A stretch of 8,846 nt of DNA from an uncultured Christensenella sp. GTDB lineage: Bacteria; Bacillota; Clostridia; Christensenellales; UBA3700. Shown here one piece after another: positions 1-6,589 of this stretch. The notes beneath the pieces were generated by a model that saw nothing but the letters and a program-made list of their open reading frames with translations, ran no database searches and was not told the origin of the DNA. Positions within the stretch are counted from its first letter, which is position 1; every line of letters starts with the position of its first letter. The stretch lies in the NCBI GenBank assembly GCA_910577845.1, contig CAJTNA010000031.1, forward strand, positions 1 through 8,846, read 5' to 3'. The position numbers were made by a program, and so were the translations under genes.

Positions 1-6
1 AAAAAA

Positions 7-58
7 TTAGTTATATTGATGATTTTGTTTATATTAAAACAATTATCAATATAACTAT
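7..58 (-). terminator. Probable intrinsic terminator downstream of the alpha/beta-hydrolase gene
   Basis: A 13-bp perfect inverted repeat (TAGTTATATTGAT at 8-20, ATCAATATAACTA at 45-57) extends inward by GATT/AATT with one G-T pair, leaving a 16-nt loop. On the minus strand the stem is followed by ATTTTTT (positions 7-1), as expected of a terminator. It lies about 150 nt past the stop codon of the leftward hydrolase gene. The stem is very AT-rich and the loop long, so it may be a weak terminator or another kind of inverted repeat. A smaller hairpin, TTGAC/GTCAA with a 7-nt loop, lies at 74-90. Confidence 0.45.
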
Positions 59-203
59 TATAAGCTACAATTTTTGACGATTTTTGTCAACTGTTTATAA
101 CTTATATTTTATTTTTTTATTAAACTTAACTTTATATTGCTTTTTTACTATTGATATCCTATTAAGCTTTAAAAACATCTAGCCTTAATTAAAAATAATT
201 TCC

Positions 204-1265
204 TTAAGATTGTCTTTTTTGTACAAAAAGCCAGGATTTCCATTTTTCTTTTCTTAAAAATATGCCACTCATATTATGCCCGTATTTTTTATATCTTGAC
301 ATTTTAACATTGTAACCATTACTACTCAAAATCTCAAACATCTTTTCATCATCTTGTATTAAAACAACTTTGTCATTTTCTGCGTGTCCAATCCAAATAT
401 TTTCAGTTTCAAATCTTTTCACATCAAATCCTAGCAAGTTGCAGTGTGGAAAATAACCCATTAACGGAATAGCTGCCGCATAGAATTTAGGGAAATCATA
501 CAAGGAATACCAAACACAAGCCCCACCATAACTAGCCCCTACTAAATATATTCTATCCAAATCAATTTTAGCTATCTTTGTCAATTTTTCAACAAGCTTT
601 TTAACCACTTTACAATACTTTCTAATAATGGCTATATTCTCTCCAATATCCAATGTGCTTTGCGGAATTAGGACATTACATTTTCTTTTTGACAATCTTA
701 TACTCATACCTTTGTATTCAAAAAATTGCTTGATATTGTCATTCCCAAGAGCCCCTGCTCCGTGAAAATATATTACTAGAGGCATATTTTCTTTACTTGA
801 TTTTTTAAATCGAAATGATATACTTAGTAAGTTTTCTCTATCAATAAATTTATATTTACTATAATTTGGGATAAGAGATTTTTGCTTTACTAACATATCA
901 TATTGATAATTATTAGCAATGTATTCCTTTTCTTTTAGTATTTGAGACCTTATTTTTGAACTATCTTTATATTGTTTAATAAGCTTTTGCAGTGGCCATT
1001 TAAATACTTTTTTTACCTCACCACTTGTATAACTCATTCTATACAAATAATTATCCTTTCCAACAAATTCAAAGTTCACTGCTTGCAACATTTCCCAATC
1101 AAAAACTTTCTCTTGCTCATTATACTGCTTTATACATTGATAAAGATTGCCAAAATCTTTCTCACAAAAAGATATTAAGGCAATCTCACCATTACTTTCA
1201 CAAATGTATTGTTTAAAAAGAATATTGTCATTAACAATAGTATAATATATCAAATTTCCCCCCAT
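204..1265 (-). CDS. Alpha/beta-hydrolase, esterase or peptidase-like (COG4099/PHB-depolymerase type)
   Basis: A 353-residue protein with a serine-hydrolase fold in its C-terminal part. Visible landmarks are a beta strand and oxyanion-type LVIYFHGAG (163-171), DLDRIYLVGASYGG with nucleophile Ser245 in G-x-S-x-G, a likely acid Asp298 in GHAENDKVV, and a likely catalytic His330 in YGHNMS. The D-x-D-R-I-Y-L-x-G-x-S lead-in is typical of predicted peptidases and esterases such as COG4099. Residues 1 to about 140 form an extra N-terminal region that I do not recognise. There is no signal peptide, so it is probably cytoplasmic. The substrate cannot be told. The start is uncertain: no Shine-Dalgarno precedes the ATG, and a G-rich run (GGGGGGA) instead lies directly after it. 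The gene has its own promoter at 1311-1339 and is divergent from the dGTPase gene. Confidence 0.85.
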   Translation of the reverse strand: MGGNLIYYTIVNDNILFKQYICESNGEIALISFCEKDFGNLYQCIKQYNEQEKVFDWEMLQAVNFEFVGKDNYLYRMSYTSGEVKKVFKWPLQKLIKQYKDSSKIRSQILKEKEYIANNYQYDMLVKQKSLIPNYSKYKFIDRENLLSISFRFKKSSKENMPLVIYFHGAGALGNDNIKQFFEYKGMSIRLSKRKCNVLIPQSTLDIGENIAIIRKYCKVVKKLVEKLTKIAKIDLDRIYLVGASYGGACVWYSLYDFPKFYAAAIPLMGYFPHCNLLGFDVKRFETENIWIGHAENDKVVLIQDDEKMFEILSSNGYNVKMSRYKKYGHNMSGIFLRKEKWKSWLFVQKRQS

Positions 1266-1310
1266 TTAGCTTGTTTTACACTTTAATTAAAACAATCTTA
1301 CCATAATATA

Positions 1311-1339
1311 ATTAAACCACATAATTATTAAAATGTCAA
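1311..1339 (-). promoter_or_regulatory. Sigma-A type promoter of the alpha/beta-hydrolase gene
   Basis: On the minus strand a perfect -35 TTGACA (1339-1334) is followed by a 17-bp spacer and a -10 TTTAAT (1316-1311), one mismatch from consensus. TGG immediately before the -10 fits the extended TGn motif. Transcription would start near 1304, giving a leader of about 40 nt before the ATG at 1265. Confidence 0.7.
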
Positions 1340-1481
1340 TATCAATATAAAAAAATAAATTTAATATCGATTTTTGATTGGATTCTTTTGATTTTTTGAT
1401 AATTTTAGGCTTTAAGTATTTTAATTATTATAAACTAGTAAATATTTTTATGTTTTATAAATAAATTCTTGCTTATTAATC

Positions 1482-1510
1482 TTGAAATTTATTTGTAAAT
1501 ATGTTAATAT
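1482..1510 (+). promoter_or_regulatory. Extended -10 promoter of the dGTPase-like gene, probably giving a leaderless mRNA
   Basis: The -35 is TTGAAA (1482-1487) and the -10 is TAATAT (1505-1510), with a 17-bp spacer and an extended TGt just before the -10 (1502-1504). The usual start point, 6-8 nt after the -10, falls at about 1516-1518, and the ATG is at 1517. No ribosome binding site could fit in such a transcript. The rest of the 250-bp divergent intergenic region holds the hydrolase promoter and several TTTTGATT-like words (about 1371-1405), but no gene. Confidence 0.6.
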
Positions 1511-1516
1511 ATATCT

Positions 1517-2761
1517 ATGAATGATAAATTTACTTTTACAGATGCAGAAATTAAATATTTACAAGAGGGTGAGGAACTTAGGCAAGGTCTATTGTCTAAA
1601 TATGCAACAAAAAATTGCGATGCAATTTATCCTAGTGAAAGAAAAGAAGACTTTTTAAGGTCTAATTTTTCTAGAGATATTGACAAAGTTATCAACTGCC
1701 CCTTATACAATAGGTATGCTGATAAAACTCAAGTTTTGTCCTTTTTTAAGAATGACAACATTACTCGCAGAGCTTCTCACGTTCAATTAGTATCAAAAGT
1801 CGCAAGAACTATTGGCAAAGCTTTACGACTTAATTTGGAATTGATTGAAGCGATTGCTTTAGGTCACGACATTGGACACACTCCTTTTGGACATAGAGGA
1901 GAATACTTTTTAAGCAATTGCTATCAAAATGGTTGTGAAAAAAGAGGTAGGGAACGCAGATATTTTAATCACAATGTACAAAGTGCAAGATATTTTAGAA
2001 ACCTAACTGAAAACTATGATTTAAGTTTGCAAACACTTAGTGGAATCTTGTCGCACAATGGTGAAAAAGTATGCCAAGAGTATTCACCATCTACCCTAAC
2101 CGACTTTGCAGAATTTGACCAAATTTTAGAAAATTGTATTATCAATAATGGCTTTCATAAGACACTTCGTCCTAATACTCTAGAGGGGTGCGTTGTACGT
2201 CTAAGTGATATGATTGCTTATGCTGGTAAAGATAGGCAAGACTTAATACACGCTGGTATTTCCTATCTTTACGGCAATATTACACAATCAAAAATTGGTA
2301 ATAACAATGGTCAGATAATCGCTCATATGATGACAAATATTGTAAAAAATAGTATTGATTCACCATCACTTAATATGGATGCCGATGTGTTTGCAGATTT
2401 TAAAGATCTAGTAAATGAAAATTACAAAAATATTTACAACTCAAAAGAAGTTGAGGAAAACTACGATATTGTTGAGCAATTAATGAGCGATTTATACAAT
2501 ACTCTTTGTGACGATTTGGCATATAAAAATAAAGACTCTGTTATATTCCAACATCACATTAATACCAACTTTTTAAAGAATATCTATTCAAAAATCGGTA
2601 TTAATGAACATATTGATGATATAGTAACTGATTATATAGCAAGTATGACTGACGATTATTTTGTTGACTTATGCGAGTACCTACATATAAATAATGATTT
2701 AGCTTTAAAAATCAAATACAAAGGTTACTTTGATAATCTCAACAAACCATTGGAGGAATAA
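1517..2761 (+). CDS. dGTPase-like deoxynucleotide triphosphohydrolase (HD domain)
   Basis: A 414-residue protein of the dGTPase/SAMHD1-like HD superfamily, whose known members cut dNTPs to deoxynucleoside plus triphosphate. The N-terminal family signature is present: R-x-x-F-x-R-D-x-D-x-V, then ADKTQV (68-73). The metal site is complete: His88 in RRASHVQ, His117-Asp118 in LGHDIGHTPFGHRGE, and Asp231 in VVRLSDMIAY. His121, His126 and FNHN (150-153), which are conserved around the active site, are also there. LSGILSHNGE (175-183) is another family block. The length fits bacterial family members (about 330-500). There is no ribosome binding site, and the promoter position suggests a leaderless mRNA. 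The stop codon overlaps a GGAGG (2752-2756) that would have served the following, now broken, HTH gene. Which dNTP it prefers cannot be told. Confidence 0.92.
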   Translation: MNDKFTFTDAEIKYLQEGEELRQGLLSKYATKNCDAIYPSERKEDFLRSNFSRDIDKVINCPLYNRYADKTQVLSFFKNDNITRRASHVQLVSKVARTIGKALRLNLELIEAIALGHDIGHTPFGHRGEYFLSNCYQNGCEKRGRERRYFNHNVQSARYFRNLTENYDLSLQTLSGILSHNGEKVCQEYSPSTLTDFAEFDQILENCIINNGFHKTLRPNTLEGCVVRLSDMIAYAGKDRQDLIHAGISYLYGNITQSKIGNNNGQIIAHMMTNIVKNSIDSPSLNMDADVFADFKDLVNENYKNIYNSKEVEENYDIVEQLMSDLYNTLCDDLAYKNKDSVIFQHHINTNFLKNIYSKIGINEHIDDIVTDYIASMTDDYFVDLCEYLHINNDLALKIKYKGYFDNLNKPLEE

Positions 2762-2793
2762 AAGCATTAATTTGCAAAGATGATTTTATATAT

Positions 2794-3108
2794 ATGGAAC
2801 TATTGTAAATAGAATTGAGGACCTAAGAAAAACAAAGGGTTGGTCTAAATATGCACTAGCACAAAATACTGGCATTTCAACAAATACAATTTATAGTTGG
2901 TATAATTCTTCAACACCATCTTTATCTAATATAGAAAAGATTTGTGTCGCAATGGATATAACTTTAGAACAATTTTTTTATAAGTGGCTCTTATTGTAAA
3001 TCTGACGATGAAAATCGCTTGTTGACAGAATGGTTTTGTTTATCCAATTTAGAACGCAAAGCAATATTTAGTATGATTGATGTTTTTAAAACATTAAAAT
3101 TAAAATAA
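2794..3108 (+). pseudogene. Broken XRE-family helix-turn-helix regulator
   Basis: Bases 2802-2972 read as a typical XRE/Cro-type DNA-binding domain: IVNRIEDLRKTKGWSKYALA, QNTGISTNTIYSWYN, then SLSNIEKICVAMDITLEQFF. That frame hits TAA at 2997 just after a run of seven T (2973-2979). Reading six T instead gives a good continuation with the usual family tail (LLTEWFCLSNLERKAIFSMI) ending at TAA 3106-3108. The 5' end is also damaged: an in-frame TGA lies at 2781, and no ATG, GTG or TTG lies between it and the HTH. The ATG at 2794 is one base out of frame and reaches TAA after four codons. One lost base after ATGGA would explain this. Two lesions favour a true pseudogene. A non-standard ATT start plus slippage at the T run is the alternative. 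It follows the dGTPase gene directly and probably shared its transcript. Confidence 0.75.
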
Positions 3109-3139
3109 AAACTAGCTTTTTGTTAAAGCTAGTTTTTTT
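3107..3139. terminator. Bidirectional intrinsic terminator after the dGTPase-HTH unit
   Basis: A perfect 9-bp stem ACTAGCTTT (3111-3119) and AAAGCTAGT (3125-3133) with a 5-nt loop is flanked by A4 on the left and T6 on the right. On the plus strand it ends the dGTPase-HTH transcript. On the minus strand the stem is followed by TTTTATTTTAATTTT, so it can also act as a backstop for the leftward flotillin operon. Confidence 0.85.
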
Positions 3140-3204
3140 GTTGTAGATTTTTAAAATTCTTTTATATATTTTATATTTAACAATAATTCAATCATTTACA
3201 ATAT

Positions 3205-3252
3205 GTAAACAATATCCTTGTTTTACCTAATTCAAAACAATATATTTGTTTT
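3205..3252. repeat. Two tandem 20-bp dyads (AAACAA-TATnn-TTGTTTT)
   Basis: Two similar hairpin-forming units lie 28 bp apart. The first pairs GTAAACAA (3205-3212) with TTGTTTTAC (3218-3226), with one unpaired base. The second pairs AAAACAA (3234-3240) with TTGTTTT (3246-3252). Both share the order AAACAATAT-n-n-TTGTTTTA and differ at about three of 20 positions. They lie between two terminators and outside any gene. They could be a tandem operator or chance in AT-rich DNA. Confidence 0.35.
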
Positions 3253-3265
3253 ATATATTTATTTC

Positions 3266-3305
3266 AAAACCCCTTATACTTTTATTGTATAAGAGGTTTT
3301 TGTTA
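3266..3305. terminator. Intrinsic terminator of the flotillin operon, or second backstop
   Basis: A 14-bp stem, AAAACCCCTTATAC (3266-3279) with GTATAAGAGGTTTT (3287-3300), has one C-A mismatch and a 7-nt loop. The minus strand ends GGGGTTTTG, so it can end the flotillin transcript, whose stop codon lies about 90 nt upstream on that strand. The plus strand has the longer T tract. Confidence 0.7.
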
Positions 3306-3391
3306 TTTTTCAATGTAATAATTTATTATAAAAACAATTTTTCTTTGCTGTTTTATTTGCGTATAACAAATTGTATACAGCAATCATTTTA

Positions 3392-4819
3392 TTATTCCTT
3401 AACTTTCTCTGCGGAAACTTCTTCTACTTTTTCTACAGCGTTTGGTTTAATAAACTCTGGCAATGTCAAGCCTGCCATATCAAACATTTCGTTTAACGGA
3501 GGTAAAGATTTCATCATTCCAGAAAGGAAACTTGATGTTCCAGTCTTTCCGTCCGCATTAGTACCGCTATCCCAAACTGTTACTTTGTCAATCTTAATAT
3601 TCTTGATTGCCTCAACTTGTTTAGCAACAATCTCTTCTAATTTGTCAGCTACCATTAATCTTACAGCATTTGTAGCATCACCATTTGCAGCTTCAACTAT
3701 CTTCTTAATACCAGTGGCTTGTGCGTTCAACATTGCTTGAACACCTCGTGCTTCAGCTTCCATTTTTGCATAAATAGCTTCAGCCTCACCTTTAGCTTTC
3801 CTACGCAATTGCTCTGCTTCAGCCTCTGCCTCCAACTCTTTTCTACGTTTATCAATCTCAACTTTAACAATGATATCAGCCTCTTGAGTTGCCTTCTCTT
3901 TCTCTGCTCTAGCCTTTTCTGCATTTTGCTCTGCTGCATAAGCATCTTCCAACGCCTTTGCTGCTTGAATCTTTTCTGCAGTTACAGCGATACGCATTGC
4001 TTCTGCTTGCTTTTCTCTCAATCTTGCTTGAGCCTCTGCAATATCTGCTTTTGCCTTATTCTCACCAGCAATCGCTTCACTTTCTGCTTGAGATACATTT
4101 ATTCTTTCATCTCTTTGAGCTTGTGCCTCACCAATGCTACCGTGCTTATCTGCTTCAGCTACAGAAATTTTTGCCTCATTTATTGCTCTTGATGCAGCCT
4201 CTTTACCTAAAGCCTCAATATAACCAGATTCATCAGAAATATCTGTCATATTAACGTTTATCAATCTTAAACCTATCTTTTTAAGTTCACCCTCAACGTT
4301 TCTTGATATAGCATCTAAGAATTTGTCACGGTCAGTATTAATTTCCTCAATATTCATAGTTGCGATAACCAACCTTAACTGACCAAAGATAATATCTTTT
4401 GCTAACTCTTGAATTTCATTTAATTTTAGTCCCAACAACCTTTCTGCTGCGTTTTGCATTACAGCTGGCTCAGTACTAATACCAACAGTGAATCGGCTAG
4501 GTACATCAATACGAATATTTTGTCTTGACAAAGCATTCTTTAAATCTACACTTATTGAAATTGGTGTCAAATCTAAAAACGCATATGATTGTATCATTGG
4601 CACGATAAATGCCGCACCACCGTGAATACATTTTGACGAATTTTGTGTACCATCTTTTTCTTTGCCAATTTTACCATAAATTACCATTACTTTATCTGAT
4701 GGACACTTCTTATATCTTGCAAAAAACAATACACTGATAGAAGCTATCAAAAGCACAACTACTATCACAATGATAGCTATAATTCCACCAGTTCCTACCG
4801 CTGCTAATAAACTTAACAT
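3392..4819 (-). CDS. floT: Flotillin-like SPFH-domain membrane scaffold protein
   Basis: A 475-residue flotillin. A hydrophobic anchor at about 11-33 is followed by an SPFH/band-7 domain at about 36-205. After this comes a long Ala/Glu/Lys/Arg-rich coiled coil at about 205-365 with EAEAEAEQ and KAEAEA-like stretches typical of flotillins, then a conserved C-terminal region of about 110 residues. Known flotillins oligomerise at the membrane and organise ordered microdomains that gather signalling and transport proteins. The start is well set: AGGAGGGAG (4832-4824) lies at the right distance from the ATG. It is the second gene of an operon behind the NfeD-like gene, 133 bp apart, the same order as yuaF-floT (yuaG) in B. 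subtilis. It is slightly shorter than the 509-residue B. subtilis protein. The symbol is given by homology and gene order. Confidence 0.93.
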   Translation of the reverse strand: MLSLLAAVGTGGIIAIIVIVVVLLIASISVLFFARYKKCPSDKVMVIYGKIGKEKDGTQNSSKCIHGGAAFIVPMIQSYAFLDLTPISISVDLKNALSRQNIRIDVPSRFTVGISTEPAVMQNAAERLLGLKLNEIQELAKDIIFGQLRLVIATMNIEEINTDRDKFLDAISRNVEGELKKIGLRLINVNMTDISDESGYIEALGKEAASRAINEAKISVAEADKHGSIGEAQAQRDERINVSQAESEAIAGENKAKADIAEAQARLREKQAEAMRIAVTAEKIQAAKALEDAYAAEQNAEKARAEKEKATQEADIIVKVEIDKRRKELEAEAEAEQLRRKAKGEAEAIYAKMEAEARGVQAMLNAQATGIKKIVEAANGDATNAVRLMVADKLEEIVAKQVEAIKNIKIDKVTVWDSGTNADGKTGTSSFLSGMMKSLPPLNEMFDMAGLTLPEFIKPNAVEKVEEVSAEKVKE

Positions 4820-4905
4820 TTTACTCCCTCCTAATTTATATCACACTCTTTAAAAGTGTAAATGCAAATCTTTTAATAACCTGTATAACATAATTTAAAT
4901 GCTTT

Positions 4906-4959
4906 AAAGTAAAATTACATTTTTGTTTTTAAACATTTATTTTAATGCAATTTTACTTT
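4906..4959 (-). promoter_or_regulatory. 16-bp imperfect stem-loop overlapping the nfeD stop codon
   Basis: AAAGTAAAATTACATT (4906-4921) pairs with AATGCAATTTTACTTT (4944-4959) with a single mismatch and a 22-nt loop. The stem contains the nfeD stop codon (4955-4953). It is not followed by a T tract on the minus strand, so it is not an ordinary terminator. It may protect or process the mRNA, or adjust expression of the flotillin gene relative to nfeD. A smaller hairpin, ACACT/AGTGT (4844-4860), lies just before the flotillin ribosome binding site. Confidence 0.5.
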
Positions 4960-5606
4960 TTATCTGCGGTTTTCTTTCTTTTTATGCCTTTTTTCTCTGC
5001 ATTTTCAATAGTAGGCAATACAACCTCATAATCTAAGTCACTAGATACTTTGCAAGTGTCACCTATTAGCCCAATTACTTTAACCTCTCTGCCTGTAGGT
5101 ATTGCCTCAAGTTCGTCTGTCACAGCATCCATTTCAACTAATTTGCCTTGTATTACAATACTTAGCTTTCCGTGTCCCTCACCATTTGCTGGAACTTTTA
5201 GATAAACTTCTGCCAACTTGCCTATAGCATTGCGATTATCCATTGCTCCATTAGATTGCAATTTACGTATTGCTTTAAATGCAAAACCAATAGCTACAAA
5301 TGCCACCAAACCACAAATAATTGATACTGGTATAGTCCAACCTTCCTTTAGTCCGCCTAATACACAAGCAACACCTACCCAACCACCAATAGCAAAAAAG
5401 CCTATCAATCCTTTTAAGGTAAAAATACCGATTCCGCCGTCAGCGTCACCATCATAATCAGCACCGCCATCTCCGCCAATATCTATATCCCCGTCTCCTG
5501 CAAATCCTATCAACAACAATATAAACTGTATCAGCAACAAACCAGACGCTACACATCCTAGAACAAAATAAATTTGTCCCATCAGTCCCAATTGTTCCCA
5601 AAACAT
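4953..5606 (-). CDS. NfeD-like/YuaF-type membrane protein of the flotillin operon
   Basis: A 217-residue membrane protein. Hydrophobic segments lie at about 12-35, 62-85 and 91-113. A soluble domain at about 125-198, rich in short beta strands (IGKLAEVYLKVPANGEGHGKL), fits the OB-fold of NfeD proteins, and the tail is Lys-rich. Between the first and second segments lies a Gly/Asp-rich loop (37-58) with eight Asp. NfeD-like proteins such as YuaF work with flotillins in membrane organisation, and here the flotillin gene follows directly, supporting the call. The start is well set: GGAGG (5618-5614) sits 7 nt before the ATG, and an extended -10 promoter lies upstream. It is a little longer than B. 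subtilis YuaF, partly because of the acidic loop and the Lys-rich tail. No protease domain of the long NfeD type is present. Confidence 0.85.
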   Translation of the reverse strand: MFWEQLGLMGQIYFVLGCVASGLLLIQFILLLIGFAGDGDIDIGGDGGADYDGDADGGIGIFTLKGLIGFFAIGGWVGVACVLGGLKEGWTIPVSIICGLVAFVAIGFAFKAIRKLQSNGAMDNRNAIGKLAEVYLKVPANGEGHGKLSIVIQGKLVEMDAVTDELEAIPTGREVKVIGLIGDTCKVSSDLDYEVVLPTIENAEKKGIKRKKTADKK

Positions 5607-5684
5607 TGTAATTCCTCCATATTTAAACGTATCAAATTAGCTAAAGACTGCTTTTCACAATCAAATTGCTTTACGTTTTATTAT

Positions 5685-5713
5685 ATTATAGCATATTTTT
5701 ACAAACATTGCAA
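5685..5713 (-). promoter_or_regulatory. Extended -10 promoter of the nfeD-flotillin operon
   Basis: On the minus strand TTGCAA (5713-5708) is followed by a 17-bp spacer and a perfect TATAAT (5690-5685), with the extended TGc just before it. Transcription would start near 5678, leaving a leader of about 70 nt. Confidence 0.7.
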
Positions 5714-6260
5714 TACCATTTAAGCCTATGTAAAATAATTTTTGGTTTTAGTTGGTTCCTCATATTATTTTAGTGTTTTATTATAAAATCATCAAAAATA
5801 AAGTCATTATTTTACACAAATAATCATTTTCTAAATTACTTATAATAAATAATGTAGGAAAAGCATATTAAACTAAGTAAAAATTATCAACTTTTATTTT
5901 CACACTTTTATAAAGCAATAGTGACTTGCATTTAAACCTTTTAATAAACAAATCAAAAATTATAATTATCATTGAGCTAAAATGTTTTTAATTAAAAATA
6001 AAAAATATCCACCAAAAATCGGGGTTATTATTTTGTTTTTATAAAAAATCAATTAAAATACAATTATTGACTTTGTTAGATAACTTTTTTTACAATAACA
6101 AATTTGGCTAAATTTACAAATACTAAAATTGCACAAAAAAACAGAATACTTTACCAAATTCAAACAAGTAACTATTATTAAGTAAAATTTATGTTTTATG
6201 TCACAATTATATTACATTAATTAAAACAAAAATTTGCAAAATATATAAATATATAAAATA
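5714..6260. other. Non-coding AT-rich stretch
   Basis: I see no gene here in either direction. It holds many short A/T runs and a 14-bp palindrome, TTTTTAATTAAAAA (about 5983-5996). A promoter-like TTGACT...TACAAT on the plus strand (about 6068-6097) leads to no reading frame. It could be decayed sequence around the neighbouring IS relic. Confidence 0.5.
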
Positions 6261-6282
6261 ATAGTGTCCATAAAAATCTATC

Positions 6283-6465
6283 ACTATATACATAATTGCC
6301 TTTACAGCAGAACTCTCTGTAATGCTACTTAAACTTCAGTATGTTATTAATTAACTTTTTCCTTTTAAATACTCCACAAAATGCTTTTCGTCTATATTTT
6401 TTTGAAAATACTATATGGTACTTGCAATTCCACTTAGAATGTGCTTAACTATGTATGCCATTCAT
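6283..6465 (-). pseudogene. tnpA: Decayed IS200-type transposase TnpA, internally deleted
   Basis: It starts at ATG 6465, 8 nt after AAGGAGG. The frame reads MNGIHS, a TAA stop (6447-6445, where the family usually has a hydrophobic residue), then AHSKWNCKYHIVFSKKYRRK, the highly characteristic start of IS200/IS605 TnpA. After about 35 codons it passes, still in frame, to LKFK, a TAG stop (6327-6325), then HYREFCCKGNYVYS. This resembles the family's late block (LKYKYGNRxFWCxGYYVDT) with Trp to Cys and Tyr to Asn changes. The middle, including the HUH metal-binding motif, is missing, and so is the end with the catalytic tyrosine. About 61 codons remain, compared with about 130-150 usually. Each half is recognised by motif memory only, the first more surely than the second. 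Confidence 0.8.
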
Positions 6466-6474
6466 TTGAATGTC

Positions 6475-6530
6475 CTCCTTTTGTTTTTTATTGTAGATGT
6501 CAAGCCACAATTATATTTTAACAAAAGGAG
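6475..6530 (-). promoter_or_regulatory. RBS-sequestering hairpin of the IS200 transposase gene
   Basis: A perfect 11-bp inverted repeat, CTCCTTTTGTT (6475-6485) and AACAAAAGGAG (6520-6530), has a 34-nt loop. In a minus-strand transcript the second arm carries most of the AAGGAGG (6480-6474) that serves the transposase ATG. Transcripts entering from upstream would therefore hide it. This design is known from IS200, where it keeps transposase translation very low. Confidence 0.7.
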
Positions 6531-6589
6531 TTTTATTTTCCAAGACCTATATGTTTAACATCTTTTGAACTCACGTGGTTTTCATATAC

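Larger units (their letters stand above)
6261..6530 (-). mobile_element. Relic of an IS200/IS605-family insertion sequence
   Basis: The stretch holds a decayed TnpA gene (6283-6465) and, upstream of it, the hairpin typical of IS200 that covers the transposase ribosome binding site (6475-6530). At the other end a 6-bp inverted repeat, ATAGTG (6261-6266) and CACTAT (6282-6287), could be what is left of the right-end hairpin, but this is only a guess. The true ends are unknown; the left end may reach about 6580, and a short palindrome ATGTTTAACAT lies at 6551-6561. The element cannot move by itself. Confidence 0.7.

Noticed and set aside
2781..2783. TGA read as tryptophan (recoded genetic code) to rescue the HTH gene
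   Set aside because: The intact genes use TGG for Trp and contain no in-frame TGA, so recoding is not supported; decay is simpler.
3205..3252. CRISPR-like repeats
   Set aside because: Only two similar units, with dyads rather than a repeat-spacer layout, and no cas gene nearby.
3246..3740. Plus-strand open frame covering the terminator and the 3' end of the flotillin gene
   Set aside because: It runs through a terminator hairpin and is antisense to a well-supported gene.
3719..4254. Plus-strand open frames opposite the flotillin gene
   Set aside because: They are shadows of the Glu/Ala/Lys-rich coiled-coil coding strand: Leu/Ser/Cys-rich low-complexity proteins without a ribosome binding site or family motifs.
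5218..5457. Plus-strand open frame opposite the nfeD gene
   Set aside because: Its Pro/Ile-rich protein is explained by the reverse of the nfeD codons; it has no start signal.
6068..6097. Plus-strand promoter TTGACT-18-TACAAT
   Set aside because: No reading frame or RNA structure follows it, and such matches are expected by chance in this AT-rich sequence.
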